In this document: positions 43,535 to 53,300 of the stretch, piece after piece
Position numbering within the stretch: the stretch's first letter is position 1
Layout: the number at the start of each line of letters is the position of its first letter
Origin: Rubellimicrobium sp.
Lineage (GTDB): Bacteria > Pseudomonadota > Alphaproteobacteria > Rhodobacterales > Rhodobacteraceae
Reading direction: 5' to 3'
DNA: 64,000 bases
Assembly (NCBI GenBank): GCA_019454835.1
Contig: JACFNP010000015.1
Span: 1 to 64,000 of the forward strand
The notes under the pieces: model-generated
Databases searched by the model: none
What the model was told of the DNA's origin: nothing
What the model saw: the letters and a program-made list of their open reading frames with translations, nothing else
Position numbers and translations under genes: made by a program

Positions 43535-44599
43535 TCAGTTGGCGGCGAGGTGCAGATCCTGCAGCATCCCCGAGACGACCAGAAGGTCGCCCGCAACCTC
43601 GCAGCCCGGCACCCGCAGCGTCAGGTCGTGGGCGACGATGTCCGTCCCCGGCGCGATCTGCAGGCTTTGCGCGGCGATGTCGCGGCCGCAGTTGTCGGCG
43701 GTCACCTCGACCTCGACGCTGAGCGCGACCTCGCCGCTGCGGCTGCCGTCATGCGGGAACGTATAGACCTGCGCCAGTTGCGAGGCCGTCAGCGCGGGAT
43801 CGCCCAGCTCGATCAGGAAGCCGGTGCCCTCGGCGCCGGGCGCATGGGGCGCCCCGGCCCAGACATCGCCGTCGCTGCCGTAATCGGCGCCGAATTCCAG
43901 CGCCCGCAGCGTCAGCCCGTCCGCCCCCTGCCATTGCAGCACCGCCCGGTCGAGCGTCGCCACCTCGGGCACCTCGACCAGCGCGACCGCGCCGGGGGCG
44001 CCCGTCACATCGGCCAGGAACATGGCATTCGTCGCCAGCGCGGGCACGACAAGGTCGATGGCGCCGTCGCCATCGGTGACTTCGGTGAACATCATGCCCT
44101 GATGCAGGAACGACACCTGCGCCAGCGGCGCGCAGGGCGACGACAGATGCAGGTTCACGAGGCCCGCAGGCAGCGCCTCGGCAGCCATAACGCTGCGGCA
44201 CGAGTCTTCGGCCAGCACCTGCGGTCCGGGATCGGGGGCAGGCGTCTCGTCGACGGTCAGCGCGGCCAGCACCGGCCCGGCAGCGTCCGCGCCCGAGTCG
44301 TCGAGGACAAGCGCGGGCAAGGGGTCCAGCGCGTCCGAGGGCAGCGCGATGGCAAGGGCGCCCGTGTCGTCGTGACCGGCCCTGGCATCCGGGGCGCGCG
44401 GGAATGCGGCGGCGAGCGCGGGTTCCTGCGGCGCGGCGACCGGGCCGCGCACGACCGACGGCGCAGGCGCAGGCCCGCCCGCCGGGGACATCGCCCCGAA
44501 CCGCGCGGCCAGAACGTCGCCGTTCTGCATGACGAACCCGACACCGAGCGCGAGCGAGAAGGTTCCAGCGGCAACTGCCAGTTTACGGATACGGGACAT
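43535..44599 (-). CDS. Hypothetical membrane-anchored or secreted protein
   Basis: A 354-residue protein. A signal or anchor helix (LAVAAGTFSLALGVGFVMQN then GDVLAARFGA) is a start I have seen on Rhodobacterales proteins loosely annotated as translocase. After an Ala/Pro-rich linker (about 35-120) there are two beta-rich regions with one Cys pair: DSCRSV to SSPCAPL, and NCGRDI to VPGCEV in the second. CRSVMAAEALPAGLVNLHLS and TLRVPGC look related, suggesting internal duplication. The ATG at 44599 has CAAGGG upstream. Function is unknown. Confidence 0.8.
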   Translation of the reverse strand: MSRIRKLAVAAGTFSLALGVGFVMQNGDVLAARFGAMSPAGGPAPAPSVVRGPVAAPQEPALAAAFPRAPDARAGHDDTGALAIALPSDALDPLPALVLDDSGADAAGPVLAALTVDETPAPDPGPQVLAEDSCRSVMAAEALPAGLVNLHLSSPCAPLAQVSFLHQGMMFTEVTDGDGAIDLVVPALATNAMFLADVTGAPGAVALVEVPEVATLDRAVLQWQGADGLTLRALEFGADYGSDGDVWAGAPHAPGAEGTGFLIELGDPALTASQLAQVYTFPHDGSRSGEVALSVEVEVTADNCGRDIAAQSLQIAPGTDIVAHDLTLRVPGCEVAGDLLVVSGMLQDLHLAAN

Positions 44600-44869
44600 G
44601 ATCGCGGCCCTTGTTGTCTCTGGGGAAACAATCTGGGCGCCCAATCGGGCCGCCCGACGGCTTGAAAGGGGCCGGACCGGGGTAACACCATGGCACGATT
44701 GCGACCCTTGCGCGGGTCGCGTCATCCTTGATCAAGCGGGCCCGCGCGAGCTTTTTTTTACGCATTGTCGCGGGCGCCGGATGTTCCATCCGGCTGCGAA
44801 ATGCCCAGGCCGCCGCGTTGACGCGCCCCGAAAACGCAGGCAAGAGAACGCCGCACAGGAACGCCCCCT

Positions 44870-44946
44870 GGCCCCGTAGCTCAGCCGGATAGAGCGTCCC
44901 CCTCCTAAGGGGAAGGTCACACGTTCGAATCGTGTCGGGGTCGCCA
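44870..44946 (+). tRNA. tRNA-Arg(CCT)
   Basis: A 77-base cloverleaf with encoded CCA. The acceptor pairs GGCCCCG with CGGGGTC (one G-U). The anticodon stem TCCCC/GGGGA has loop CTCCTAA, giving anticodon CCT, which reads AGG. The T arm ACACG-TTCGAAT-CGTGT is standard. AGG is rare in GC-rich genomes. The hypothetical gene diverges upstream, and the TA pair lies just downstream on the other strand. Confidence 0.96.
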
Positions 44947-44956
44947 GGGGCCTGCC

Positions 44957-45349
44957 TCAGCGATTGGTGACAATGCGGCTGTCGTGCAGTTCGACGAACA
45001 GGCGTCGCGCGTTCCTTTCGCCCGCGAACATCCATTCGCTTTCGATCAGTTGCAGGGCTTGTTCCACACGGTTGGCGGCCTGTGTTTCGACGCATCCAAG
45101 GTGAAGCAGATTCAGCGACCGATACCGGGTGTTGCTGATGCCGTGCTGTCGCGCCCGTGAGCGCATGTCGCGATCAACTGCCACGAGGATCGCCTGATTT
45201 TCCAGGGCGGCGGCCACGACAAGATCGTCCGACGATCCCCGTGCAACAGCCTCGTGCAGATAGATCACTTCGTGACCGGCATTTTCGAGAACCTTGCCCA
45301 CGCTGTGCGGTACGCCTTCATCCAGCAGGAACCGCAACCGGAGCGTCAC
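44957..45349 (-). CDS. DUF5615 PIN-like toxin
   Basis: A 130-residue protein. LRFLLDEGVPHSVGKVLENA, then GHEVIYLHE, is the DUF5615 start with an Asp in the active-site position. LVAVDRDMRS holds a second acidic pair. Such proteins are PIN-like RNases paired with DUF433-domain antitoxins. It overlaps the upstream antitoxin gene by four bases. GC content is lower than around it. Toxicity is inferred from the family. Confidence 0.85.
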   Translation of the reverse strand: MTLRLRFLLDEGVPHSVGKVLENAGHEVIYLHEAVARGSSDDLVVAAALENQAILVAVDRDMRSRARQHGISNTRYRSLNLLHLGCVETQAANRVEQALQLIESEWMFAGERNARRLFVELHDSRIVTNR

Positions 45350-45966
45350 GCGGCGGTTTTCCTTGCCCGAACCGCTGCGATATCCGCCTTCGTGAGCGAC
45401 GGGTATTCGGCAAGGATGGCGGCATCGTCATAGCCGTCATCCAGAAATGCCATGACCGAGTCCACCTTGATGCGGGTTCCCGCGATCACCGGCTCGGACC
45501 CGACAACGCGCCGGACCTTCTCGATCTTTCCCGCAGCATTGTCCCGACGAGCGAACTCGTGCGCCACGGCATCCCGCATCTGCGCCTTTACGTCACGCAG
45601 GGGGATACCGAGCAGCCCCTGACCGCTGAGGACTTCCTCGCGTTGTGTGGTTCTCGGGTTCTCGAACACGACACGGCGCTTGTGAACGAACAGCCGCACA
45701 TCCGACCAGTCGGCATCGGCCAGTTCGCGCAGTTTCGGCCCGACCTCGCGCAGATGCTGGAGCGAGATACCCAGATCACGACGCAGGGTAATGATGACCC
45801 GCAGGTTCAGCAGGTCGCGGAACGTATAGACGCGCCCTTGCACCACACTGATCGACGGGCGATAGAAATTCGTGCGGTCCCACGACCGGAGCTGGCCGAC
45901 GGAGGCACCCGTCAGCCGGGCAGTCTGGTCCTCGGTAAAGGCCTGGACGATCTCTCCTGTCGGCAC
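45346..45966 (-). CDS. DUF433 antitoxin with N-terminal MerR-like domain
   Basis: A 206-residue protein. The N-terminus has a MerR-type helix-turn-helix (TARLTGASVGQLRSWDRTNF then YRPSISVVQGRVYTFRDLLN). The C-terminus is a DUF433 domain (EPVIAGTRIKVDSVMAFLDD). The two-domain layout suggests it binds DNA at its promoter and neutralises the PIN-like toxin. I chose the GTG at 45966 because GGGAG lies seven bases upstream; ATGs at 45999 or 46032 are weaker. It lies 66 bases from tRNA-Pro. Confidence 0.85.
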   Translation of the reverse strand: MPTGEIVQAFTEDQTARLTGASVGQLRSWDRTNFYRPSISVVQGRVYTFRDLLNLRVIITLRRDLGISLQHLREVGPKLRELADADWSDVRLFVHKRRVVFENPRTTQREEVLSGQGLLGIPLRDVKAQMRDAVAHEFARRDNAAGKIEKVRRVVGSEPVIAGTRIKVDSVMAFLDDGYDDAAILAEYPSLTKADIAAVRARKTAA

Positions 45967-46032
45967 GGCTGGCTCCCTGCTGCGCAGAGCGTATCGCATG
46001 ACGCGCGGCACGGCAATCCGACTGCCGCCCAC

Positions 46033-46109
46033 TGGTCGGAGCGAGAGGATTCGAACCTCCGACCCCCTGCTCCCGAAGCAGGTGCGCTACCAGGCTGCGC
46101 TACGCTCCG
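46033..46109 (-). tRNA. tRNA-Pro(CGG)
   Basis: A 77-base cloverleaf with encoded CCA on the minus strand. The acceptor CGGAGCG pairs with CGCTCCG. The anticodon arm CCTGC-TTCGGGA-GCAGG gives anticodon CGG, which reads CCG. The T arm GGAGG-TTCGAAT-CCTCT follows. It stands immediately upstream of the antitoxin gene on the same strand. Confidence 0.97.
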
Positions 46110-46166
46110 ACCGTGTGGGGGCAGGTAACGGCGTGTCCGGGGTTTTGCAAGTGGTCTTGCGCGACC

Positions 46167-47129
46167 TCATCCCGCTTCGTCCTCGCGGCTGATGAAGCGG
46201 CGCAGCAGGGACGGGCGCGGGGCGGCGGGGGATTCGGGGCGGGCGCGGGTGTGCAGTGCCGGGCGGGTGGCCGAGGCGGTGCTGCGGCCCTCGCGCAGCA
46301 CGATGTAAAGGCCCGAGGCAATGATGACCGCCGCGCCCAGCGCGGTGCCGCCGTCCGGGGTCTCGTTGAAGATCAGCAGGCCGAACACGGCTGCCCAGAT
46401 GATCTGCGAATACTGCATCGGCGCCACCACCACCGCCTCGCCCGAACGATAGGCGTGGATCTGCACCAGCCCGGCGGTCCAGCCCAGCACCGACATGCAG
46501 GCCAGCAGCCCCAGATGCGCCAGCGGCATCGGCCGGTAGACGAAGGGCAGCGCCATGCCCATCAGCACCAGATTGGCCAGCATCGGATAGAGCAGCAGCA
46601 CCACCGGACGCTCGCCCGACCCGACCCGGCGCATCACCACGGCCGAAAGCGCCCCGCTGGTCGCCGCCAGCAGCGCCGCGAGATGCCCGAGGCCGAGCGA
46701 CGCCTGCCCCGGCCTTATGACGATCATCACCCCTGCCAGCCCGACCAGCACCGCCAGCCAGCGGCGGATGCGCACGGTTTCCCCCAGCAGCGGGATCGCC
46801 AGCACGGTCACCAGCAGCGGCGTGGCGAACAGGATCGCATAGGCCTGCGCCATCGGCAGCGCGGTGAAGGCGTAGAAGGCCGACATCCCCGAAGTCACCG
46901 CCGCCAGCGTGCGCAGCAGGACCCAGCGCGGATGCGCCGGCTTCAGCGTCCCCGGCGTCGAATCGCCGATGATGGCGAGCACCGCGAGCGGGAACGAGAA
47001 CAGGACCGAGAAGAAGATGATCTGGAAGGTCGAATAGTCGACGCCCAGATGTTTCACGATGGCGTCGTGGGTGGAATAGATGGCGAATGCCAGAAGGGCG
47101 AAAAGCGACCCCTTCGTGTTGGACCCCAT
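46167..47129 (-). CDS. DMT superfamily (EamA) transporter
   Basis: A 320-residue inner-membrane protein with about ten helices in two EamA halves ([20 protein letters not shown] at the start). The [20 protein letters not shown] segment fits the family. The C-terminal 35 residues are a polar cytoplasmic tail. Start: ATG at 47129 (MGSNTKGS); the longer open frame upstream is repeat DNA. The substrate is unknown. It is not close in sequence to the other DMT exporter at 12901. Confidence 0.88.
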   Translation of the reverse strand: MGSNTKGSLFALLAFAIYSTHDAIVKHLGVDYSTFQIIFFSVLFSFPLAVLAIIGDSTPGTLKPAHPRWVLLRTLAAVTSGMSAFYAFTALPMAQAYAILFATPLLVTVLAIPLLGETVRIRRWLAVLVGLAGVMIVIRPGQASLGLGHLAALLAATSGALSAVVMRRVGSGERPVVLLLYPMLANLVLMGMALPFVYRPMPLAHLGLLACMSVLGWTAGLVQIHAYRSGEAVVVAPMQYSQIIWAAVFGLLIFNETPDGGTALGAAVIIASGLYIVLREGRSTASATRPALHTRARPESPAAPRPSLLRRFISREDEAG

Positions 47130-47229
47130 CGCCTCTGCTCCGCCCCCTCTGTCCACTGCCCTGCGGGCGGCGGGTTTCGGGCAGGATTGGGCCAGAGCCG
47201 GGACTGCGTCAATGGTGTCCGGCTGCTGG

Positions 47230-47253
47230 TGCAGGGCAATCGGGCGCATGTTC
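47230..47253. repeat. Left flank of composite repeat (copy 7)
   Basis: GCAGGGCAATCGGGCGCATG joined to TTC precedes palindrome copy 7 and matches the flank at 8480 with a short deletion. Confidence 0.65.
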
Positions 47254-47342
47254 CGTCATTGCGAGGAGGCACAGCCGACGAAGCAACCCCGATGTCGTGT
47301 ATGAGCGGTCGGGGTTGCTTCGGCTATCGCCTCGCAATGACG
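47254..47342. repeat. Palindromic interspersed repeat, copy 7 (type A)
   Basis: Left arm CGTCATTGCGAGGAGGCACA, loop ATGTCGTGTATGAGCGGTCG and right arm ending CTCGCAATGACG. It is joined by the 12-base spacer ATGGGAAGATGT to a type B copy. The pair fills most of the 386-base gap between the DMT gene and truA. Confidence 0.92.
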
Positions 47343-47354
47343 ATGGGAAGATGT

Positions 47355-47444
47355 CGTCATTGCGAGGAGCCGCAGGCGACGCGGCAATCCATGCTGCAAC
47401 CTTGCGCCCGGCATGGATTGCTTCGGCTTCGCCTCGCAATGACG
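47355..47444. repeat. Palindromic interspersed repeat, copy 8 (type B)
   Basis: The outer arms match the type A family but the inner part is GCGGCAATCCATG with CATGGATTGC, and the loop is CTGCAACCTTGCGCCCGG. This is a distinct subfamily, seen again at 61828. Confidence 0.9.
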
Positions 47445-47515
47445 GAACGCGCGGCTCGCCCCGCCCCGCCGCCCCGTCCCTTGACGCCGTGCCCCGCGCG
47501 GGACCACAAGCCGCC

Positions 47516-48298
47516 ATGCCCCGGTATGCCTTTCTCATCGAATACGACGGCGGCCCCTTCTCGGGCTGGCAGCGGCAGGAGGACCGGCCCTCGGTCCAGG
47601 CCGCCGTCGAGGCGGCGCTGGGGCGGCTCGAACCTGGCCCGCACGGCATCGCCGCCGCCGGGCGCACCGATGCCGGGGTCCATGCCACCGGGCAGGTGGC
47701 CCATGCCGACCTTGCCCGCGACTGGGTGCCGCGCCGTCTGGTCGAGGCGCTGAACTTCCACCTGCGCCCGGCGCCGGTCGCCATCCTCGCCTGCGCCGCC
47801 GTGACCGAAGATTTCCACGCCCGCTTTTCGGCCCGGACCCGTGCCTATACCTACCGCTTCCTCTGCCGCCGTCCCCATGCGGTGCTGGATCGGGGCCGGG
47901 TCTGGCGCGTCGGGCGGGCGCTCGACATCGACGCCATGCGTGCGGCGGCGGCGCATCTGGTCGGGCGGCACGACTTCACCACCTTCCGCGCCTCGATCTG
48001 CCAGGCGAAAAGCCCGGTCCGGACGGTGGATGCGATCAGTTTCGAGGAACTGCCCTGTCCCGGCGGCACCGAGATTCGCATGAACGTGCAGGCGCGGTCG
48101 TTCCTGCACAACCAGGTGCGGTCGTTCGCCGGAACGCTCGAGCGGGTCGGCGCCGGGGCATGGCCGCCCGCGCGGGTCGCCGAGGCGCTGGCCGCCCGCG
48201 ACCGCGCCGCCTGCGGCCCGGTGGCGCCGCCCGAGGGGCTGTGTTTGACGGCGGTGGGATACGACCCCGACCCGTTTGCCGCCGGGGCAACCGGGTGA
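47516..48298 (+). CDS. truA: tRNA pseudouridine synthase A
   Basis: A 260-residue enzyme that makes pseudouridine at positions 38-40 of tRNA anticodon arms. The catalytic Asp52 lies in [15 protein letters not shown]. The N-terminus [19 protein letters not shown] and the [18 protein letters not shown] segment are typical. The ATG at 47516 follows the repeat pair. The last codons (GCCGGGGCAACCGGGTGA) match the left flank of the repeat that follows, so the 3' end of the gene is shared with a repeat unit. Confidence 0.96.
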   Translation: MPRYAFLIEYDGGPFSGWQRQEDRPSVQAAVEAALGRLEPGPHGIAAAGRTDAGVHATGQVAHADLARDWVPRRLVEALNFHLRPAPVAILACAAVTEDFHARFSARTRAYTYRFLCRRPHAVLDRGRVWRVGRALDIDAMRAAAAHLVGRHDFTTFRASICQAKSPVRTVDAISFEELPCPGGTEIRMNVQARSFLHNQVRSFAGTLERVGAGAWPPARVAEALAARDRAACGPVAPPEGLCLTAVGYDPDPFAAGATG

Positions 48299-48309
48299 AC
48301 TGCATTTCC

Positions 48310-48397
48310 CGTCATTGCGAGAAGGCGCAGCCTACGAAGCAAGCCCAATGTCGTGTGTGAGCGGTCGGGGTTGCTTCGGCTTCGCCTCGCAATGACG
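48310..48397. repeat. Palindromic interspersed repeat, copy 9 (type A)
   Basis: Arms CGTCATTGCGAGAAGG and CCTCGCAATGACG; the loop has ATGTCGTGTGTGAGCGGTCG. The CAACCCC block reads CAAGCCCA, so the inner stem is weakened. The left flank (GGGGCAACCGGGTGAACTGC) runs over the truA stop. Confidence 0.9.
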
Positions 48398-48505
48398 GGG
48401 TTTGCGGGCGCCGGTCGTGCTGCGCACGCCCGAAGGGGGCAACCTGCGGGCCGCTCGCCGCATGGCAGGCAAATGCGATTGCCCTGCGGTTTGCCGCGCC
48501 CGCCA

Positions 48506-48534
48506 TTGGAAAGGGCGAATCCTTCGTCTAGTCT
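48506..48534 (+). promoter_or_regulatory. Candidate promoter for tamA
   Basis: TTGGAA, a 17-base spacer and TAGTCT lie 27 bases before the tamA ATG. The spacing suits a housekeeping promoter, and it lies outside the repeat. Confidence 0.45.
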
Positions 48535-48560
48535 GGACCCCGCATCGCATCGGGGGACGG

Positions 48561-50363
48561 ATGCCACGGAACCTGCCATCACTTGGCGCGCTGGCGCTGA
48601 CGGCGCTGTTGCCCGCCTTTCTGTCCGCGCAGGAAGTGGGCCTGACCGTCACCACCGGCGACGACGACCTTGCCGTGACGCTGCGCGGCAACTCGCTGAC
48701 CTATGCGTTGCAGGACGAGGACGACCACGATGCCGTCGAGGCCGTTGCCGCCGCGCGGGCCGATTACCGGCGGCTGCTGACCGCGCTGTATTCGCAGGGC
48801 TATTACGGCGGCAGCATCTCGATCCGCATCGACGGGCGCGAGGCGGCGGGGATCGCGCCGCTCGATGCGCCGGACCGGGTGCGGCGCATCGACATCACCG
48901 TCGATCCGGGGCCGCAGTTCACCTTCGGCACGCTGTCGGTCGAACCCCGCGCCACCGGGACGCCCCGGCCCGAGGGCCTGACCACCGGCGCCGTGGCGGC
49001 CAGCACCGTGCTTGAGGACGCCGCGCAGGGTGCCGTCGACGGCTGGCGGCAGGCGGGTTATCCGCTGGCGGCGGTGGCCGGGCAGGACATCCGCGCCATC
49101 CATGCCACATCGCGCCTCGATGCCGCGATCACGCTGGCGCCGGGGCCGCGCCTGACCTTCGGCCCGCTGACGGTGCGCGGCAACGAGCGGATGCGCGCCG
49201 AGCGGATCATCGCCATCGCCGGGCTGCCCGAAGGTGCGGTCTATTCGCCCGCCGACATCGACCGCGCCGCGCTGCGGCTGCGGCGCACCGGCGTCTTTGC
49301 CTCGGCGGCGCTGATCGAGGCCACCGCGCCCGGTCCCGGCGGCACGCTGCCGGTCACCGCGCAGGTGCAGGAGATGCCGCTGCACCGGCTTGGCTTCGGG
49401 GCCGAGATTTCCTCGACCGAGGGGCTGTCGCTCAGCGCCTTCTGGCTGCATCGCAACCTGTGGGGCGGCGCCGAGCGGTTGCGGCTCGAGGCCGAGGTCA
49501 CCGGGATCGAGGGCGCGGCCGGGCTGGGCCATTCCGGCCCCGACCTGCGGCTGGCCGGGGCCTTTTCCCGGCCCGCCACGCTGGCGCCCGACATCGACCT
49601 GACCGCCGATCTGGCCTTCGAGCGCCGTGACGAACCCGACTACCTGAGCACGCGGCTTGAAGGCGCGCTCGGCTTCACCCGCCACGGGCGCGAGGGGGTG
49701 ACGCAGCACGCGGGCCTGGGCTTCATCGCCGCGCGCGAGGAAATGCCGTGGCGGACCCGCGACTACGTTCTGGCCACCCTGCCGCTGGCCGCGACATGGG
49801 AACGGCGCGACAACGCGCTTGACGCGACGCGCGGCTGGTATCTGGATGTCGAGGCCACGCCGTTCCTGGCCATCTCGGGCGGCGACGACGGCGCGCGGCT
49901 TTATGCGGATGCGCGCTACTACCACAGTTTCGGCGACGCGCACCGGGTGACGCTGGCGCTGCGCGGGCAGGTCGGGTCGGTGATGGGAGCCGGGCTGCTG
50001 GATGCGCCTGCCGATTTCCTGTTCTATTCGGGCGGCGGCGGCACGGTGCGCGGGCAGCCCTATCAGGCGCTGGGCATCGACCTGTCGCCGGGGCGCGCGG
50101 GCGGGCGGTCCTTCGTCGGTCTTCAGGCCGAGGCGCGGGTGCATGTCACGCAGTCGATCAGCGCCGTGGGCTTCTACGACTTCGGCATGATCGACAGCGA
50201 CTCGTTCCCCGGCGATACCGCGCTGCATCATGCGGGCGCGGGGATCGGCCTGCGCTACGATACCGCCATCGGGCCGATCCGGCTGGATGTCGCCACACCG
50301 GCCGGCGGGCAGGTCGCGGGAGGGTCCGTGCAGGTCTATATCGGCATCGGGCAGGCGTTCTGA
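48561..50363 (+). CDS. tamA: Outer-membrane assembly protein TamA (Omp85 family)
   Basis: A 600-residue outer-membrane protein. A signal peptide (ALALTALLPAFLSAQE) is followed by POTRA domains to about 265. These have GPQFTFGTLSVEP and GPRLTFGPLTVRGNERMRAE as matching strands. A C-terminal beta-barrel follows with FFYSGG-like FLFYSGGGGTVRGQPYQALG, the Omp85 RG motif, and a terminal IGIGQAF. The ATG at 48561 has GGGGGA upstream. It ends in the ATG overlap with tamB, and the two form the translocation and assembly module. Confidence 0.93.
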   Translation: MPRNLPSLGALALTALLPAFLSAQEVGLTVTTGDDDLAVTLRGNSLTYALQDEDDHDAVEAVAAARADYRRLLTALYSQGYYGGSISIRIDGREAAGIAPLDAPDRVRRIDITVDPGPQFTFGTLSVEPRATGTPRPEGLTTGAVAASTVLEDAAQGAVDGWRQAGYPLAAVAGQDIRAIHATSRLDAAITLAPGPRLTFGPLTVRGNERMRAERIIAIAGLPEGAVYSPADIDRAALRLRRTGVFASAALIEATAPGPGGTLPVTAQVQEMPLHRLGFGAEISSTEGLSLSAFWLHRNLWGGAERLRLEAEVTGIEGAAGLGHSGPDLRLAGAFSRPATLAPDIDLTADLAFERRDEPDYLSTRLEGALGFTRHGREGVTQHAGLGFIAAREEMPWRTRDYVLATLPLAATWERRDNALDATRGWYLDVEATPFLAISGGDDGARLYADARYYHSFGDAHRVTLALRGQVGSVMGAGLLDAPADFLFYSGGGGTVRGQPYQALGIDLSPGRAGGRSFVGLQAEARVHVTQSISAVGFYDFGMIDSDSFPGDTALHHAGAGIGLRYDTAIGPIRLDVATPAGGQVAGGSVQVYIGIGQAF

Positions 50364-53300
50364 TGCGGCGGCTGGTCCTTGTCCTCGCGCTGCTCTGGCC
50401 GCTTGCCGCACTGGCGCAGACGGCGGACGAAGAGCGCGACCGTTCCTTCCTGTCGGACACGATCGAGGGGCTGATCTCGACCGAGGACCAGACCGTGCGC
50501 ATCGACGGCTTTCGCGGCGCCTTGTTCTCGCAGGCCACGGTGGCGCGGCTGTCCATCGCCGATGCGCAGGGCGAATGGCTGATCGCCCGCGACCTGACGC
50601 TGGACTGGAGCCGCTCGGCGCTGCTGTCGCGCAGGCTTGAAATCGAACGGCTGGCGGCCGGTTCCATCCAGATCCTGCGCGCTCCCGAAGGCGACAGCCC
50701 GCCGCCGCGCCCCGAGGCGGTGCCCTTTGCCCTGCCGGAACTGCCGGTCGCGGTGCATGTCGGCGCGATCGAGGCCGACAGCATCACGCTGGGCACCGCG
50801 CTGTTCGGGCAGGAGGTGGTGCTGCGTCTCGACGGCCACGCGGATCTGGCCGCAGGCGCGGGCGAGGCCCGTTTCACCGCCACCCGCATCGACGGCGGCG
50901 CGGGTGAAATCGCGCTGGCGGGCGGGTTCTCGAACGAGACGCGGGTGCTGGCGCTGGACCTGTCGATGAACGAGGGGCCGGGCGGCATCGCGGCGACCCT
51001 GCTGGGCATTCCCGGTGCGCCCGCGCTGGACCTCGCCATCGCCGGGACCGCACCGCTGGACGACTACGCCGCCGACCTGCGGCTGGCCTCGGATGGTGCG
51101 GACCGGGTGACCGGGCGCTTTGCGTTGCAGGCGCAGGGCGACGGCGGGCAGGCCTACCGGCTGGACCTGCAGGGCGACGTGACGCCGCTGGTGGCACCCG
51201 ACTACCGCGCCTTCTTCGGGCCGGATGTCGGCCTGCATGTCACGGCGTTGCAGGGCGCAGACGGCAGCCTGAACCTGTCCGACCTGACCATCGACGCCAG
51301 CGCGGTGCGGCTGGCGGGGCAGGCCCGACTGGCCCCCGGCGGCTGGCCCGAGGCGTTTTCGCTGACCGGCGACCTTGGCCTTGCCGGTGGCGGGCCGGTG
51401 CTGTTGCCGACCGGCGGCGCGCCGCTGCATGTGACCTCGGCCCGCCTGGCCTTCGACTTCGACGCCGCGCAGGGCGACGGCTGGCGGGGGCGGGCCGACC
51501 TTCGCGGTCTGGACGGCGAGGGTTTCGCCCTTGACCATCTCGTGCTTGACGGCGGCGGCACCATCGCGCTGGCCGAAGGCGCGACGCGCAGCGACGCGGA
51601 ACGCGCCTTTGCGGTGGACATGGCCTATGACGCCCGTGGTCTGTCGCTGGCCGATCCCGGCATGGCGCAGGCGGTGGGCAGCGCCGCCACCGGGCGCATC
51701 GCGCTGGCGCGTGACGGCGGCGGGCCGGTGGTTCTGCGGGCGCTCACGCTGTCGGGGCCGGGGGTCGAGGCGAACCTGACCGGCACGCTGGGCGGTGAAC
51801 GGCTGGCCTACGACCTGCGGCTGGCATTGCAGGCCGGTGATCTGGGGCGGTTCGCGGCGCTGGCCGGGCTGGACCTGCGGGGCGCCGCCGATCTGGCGAT
51901 CACCCTGCAGGGCCGGGCGCTGGACCGCAGCGCCCGGCTCACGGCCATCGGCGGCACGCATGACCTCGGGCTGGGCATCGGCGCCGCGGACCCGCTGCTC
52001 GCGGGCGAGGGCATCATCAGCCTTGCCGCCGTCCGCGACGAATCCGGGCTGCGCATAAGCCGCCTGATCGCCCGCACGGCGGCGCTTTCGGCAAGCGGCA
52101 GCGCCGGTCTGACCAGCGATGCGGTCTCGGGGCAGTTCAACCTGACGCTTGACGACACCGGGCGGCTGGTGCCGGGGATCACCGGACCTGCGACCGTCGC
52201 CCTGACGCTGCGCAATGACGATGCGGGGCTGGACCTGACCGCCGACACCGCCCTGTCCGGCGCCGATGCGAGGGTGCGGGCCACGCGGGCGGCGGAGGCC
52301 GGGGATTTTGCCTTGCGCGTGACCGGCACGATTCCCGACCTTGCCGCCTTTGCCGGTCTGACCGGGCTGGAGCTTGCGGGCCGCGCCGATCTGGCCGCGC
52401 GCGGCCATGCCGGGGGCGACGGCGTCGATCTGGCGCTGGCCCTGCGGGCGGGCGATCTGGCGACCGGGATTGCGGCGCTCGATCCGCTGCTGGGCGGCGA
52501 GGCGGTGCTGGGCGCGCATGTCGCGCGGGGGCCGGACGGGGTGCTGCATCTCGACCGGCTGACGCTGGGCGCCGCGCAGGTGACGGGCGCCGGGTCGGCG
52601 CAGCTTGACCCGGACGGGGTGCTGTCGCTTGACCTGACCGCAAGCGCGCTGGGCACCGATGCCCATGTCGGCGGGGCGCTGGCGGGCGGCACCTTCACCG
52701 GCGCCGCCGATCTGGCCGCGCGCGATCTGGCCGCGCTGACCGGCGGCGCGGTGGCGGGGGCCGCGAACCTGACCCTTGCCGGAGAGGCCGCGACCGATCT
52801 TTCCGCCGTCGATGTCACGCTTTCGGGCGTCACCCGCGATCTCGATACCGGCATCGCGGCGCTGGCGCCGCTGACCGCCGGGCCGGGCACGCTGGACGCC
52901 ACGCTGCGGCGCGCGGATGCGGGACCGTGGCGGCTGGACGACGGGCGTTTCGCCACCGGGGCCGCGAACCTTGGCGCTGCGGGCGAGACCGACGGCACCG
53001 CCGCCACCGCCACGGTGACGCTGGAACTGCCCGACCTGCGCCCGCTGCTGCCCGGTCTTTCCGGTCCGGGCCGCGCGAGCGCCGACATCCGCCGCGATGC
53101 CGCCGGGGTGCTGGCGCTTGATGCGCGGGTCGAAGGCGCGGGCGTGCAGGCGGCGCTGGCCGCGACGGCTGACGGCCCCGACCCGATGCAGGGGATCGGC
53201 GGGCGGCTCGACATCGCCGCCGCCGATCTTGGCCCCGTCGGGCGGGTGGCGGGGATCGCCCTGTCAGGTGCGGGCACGGCCAGCGTCTCGGGCCATGTCA

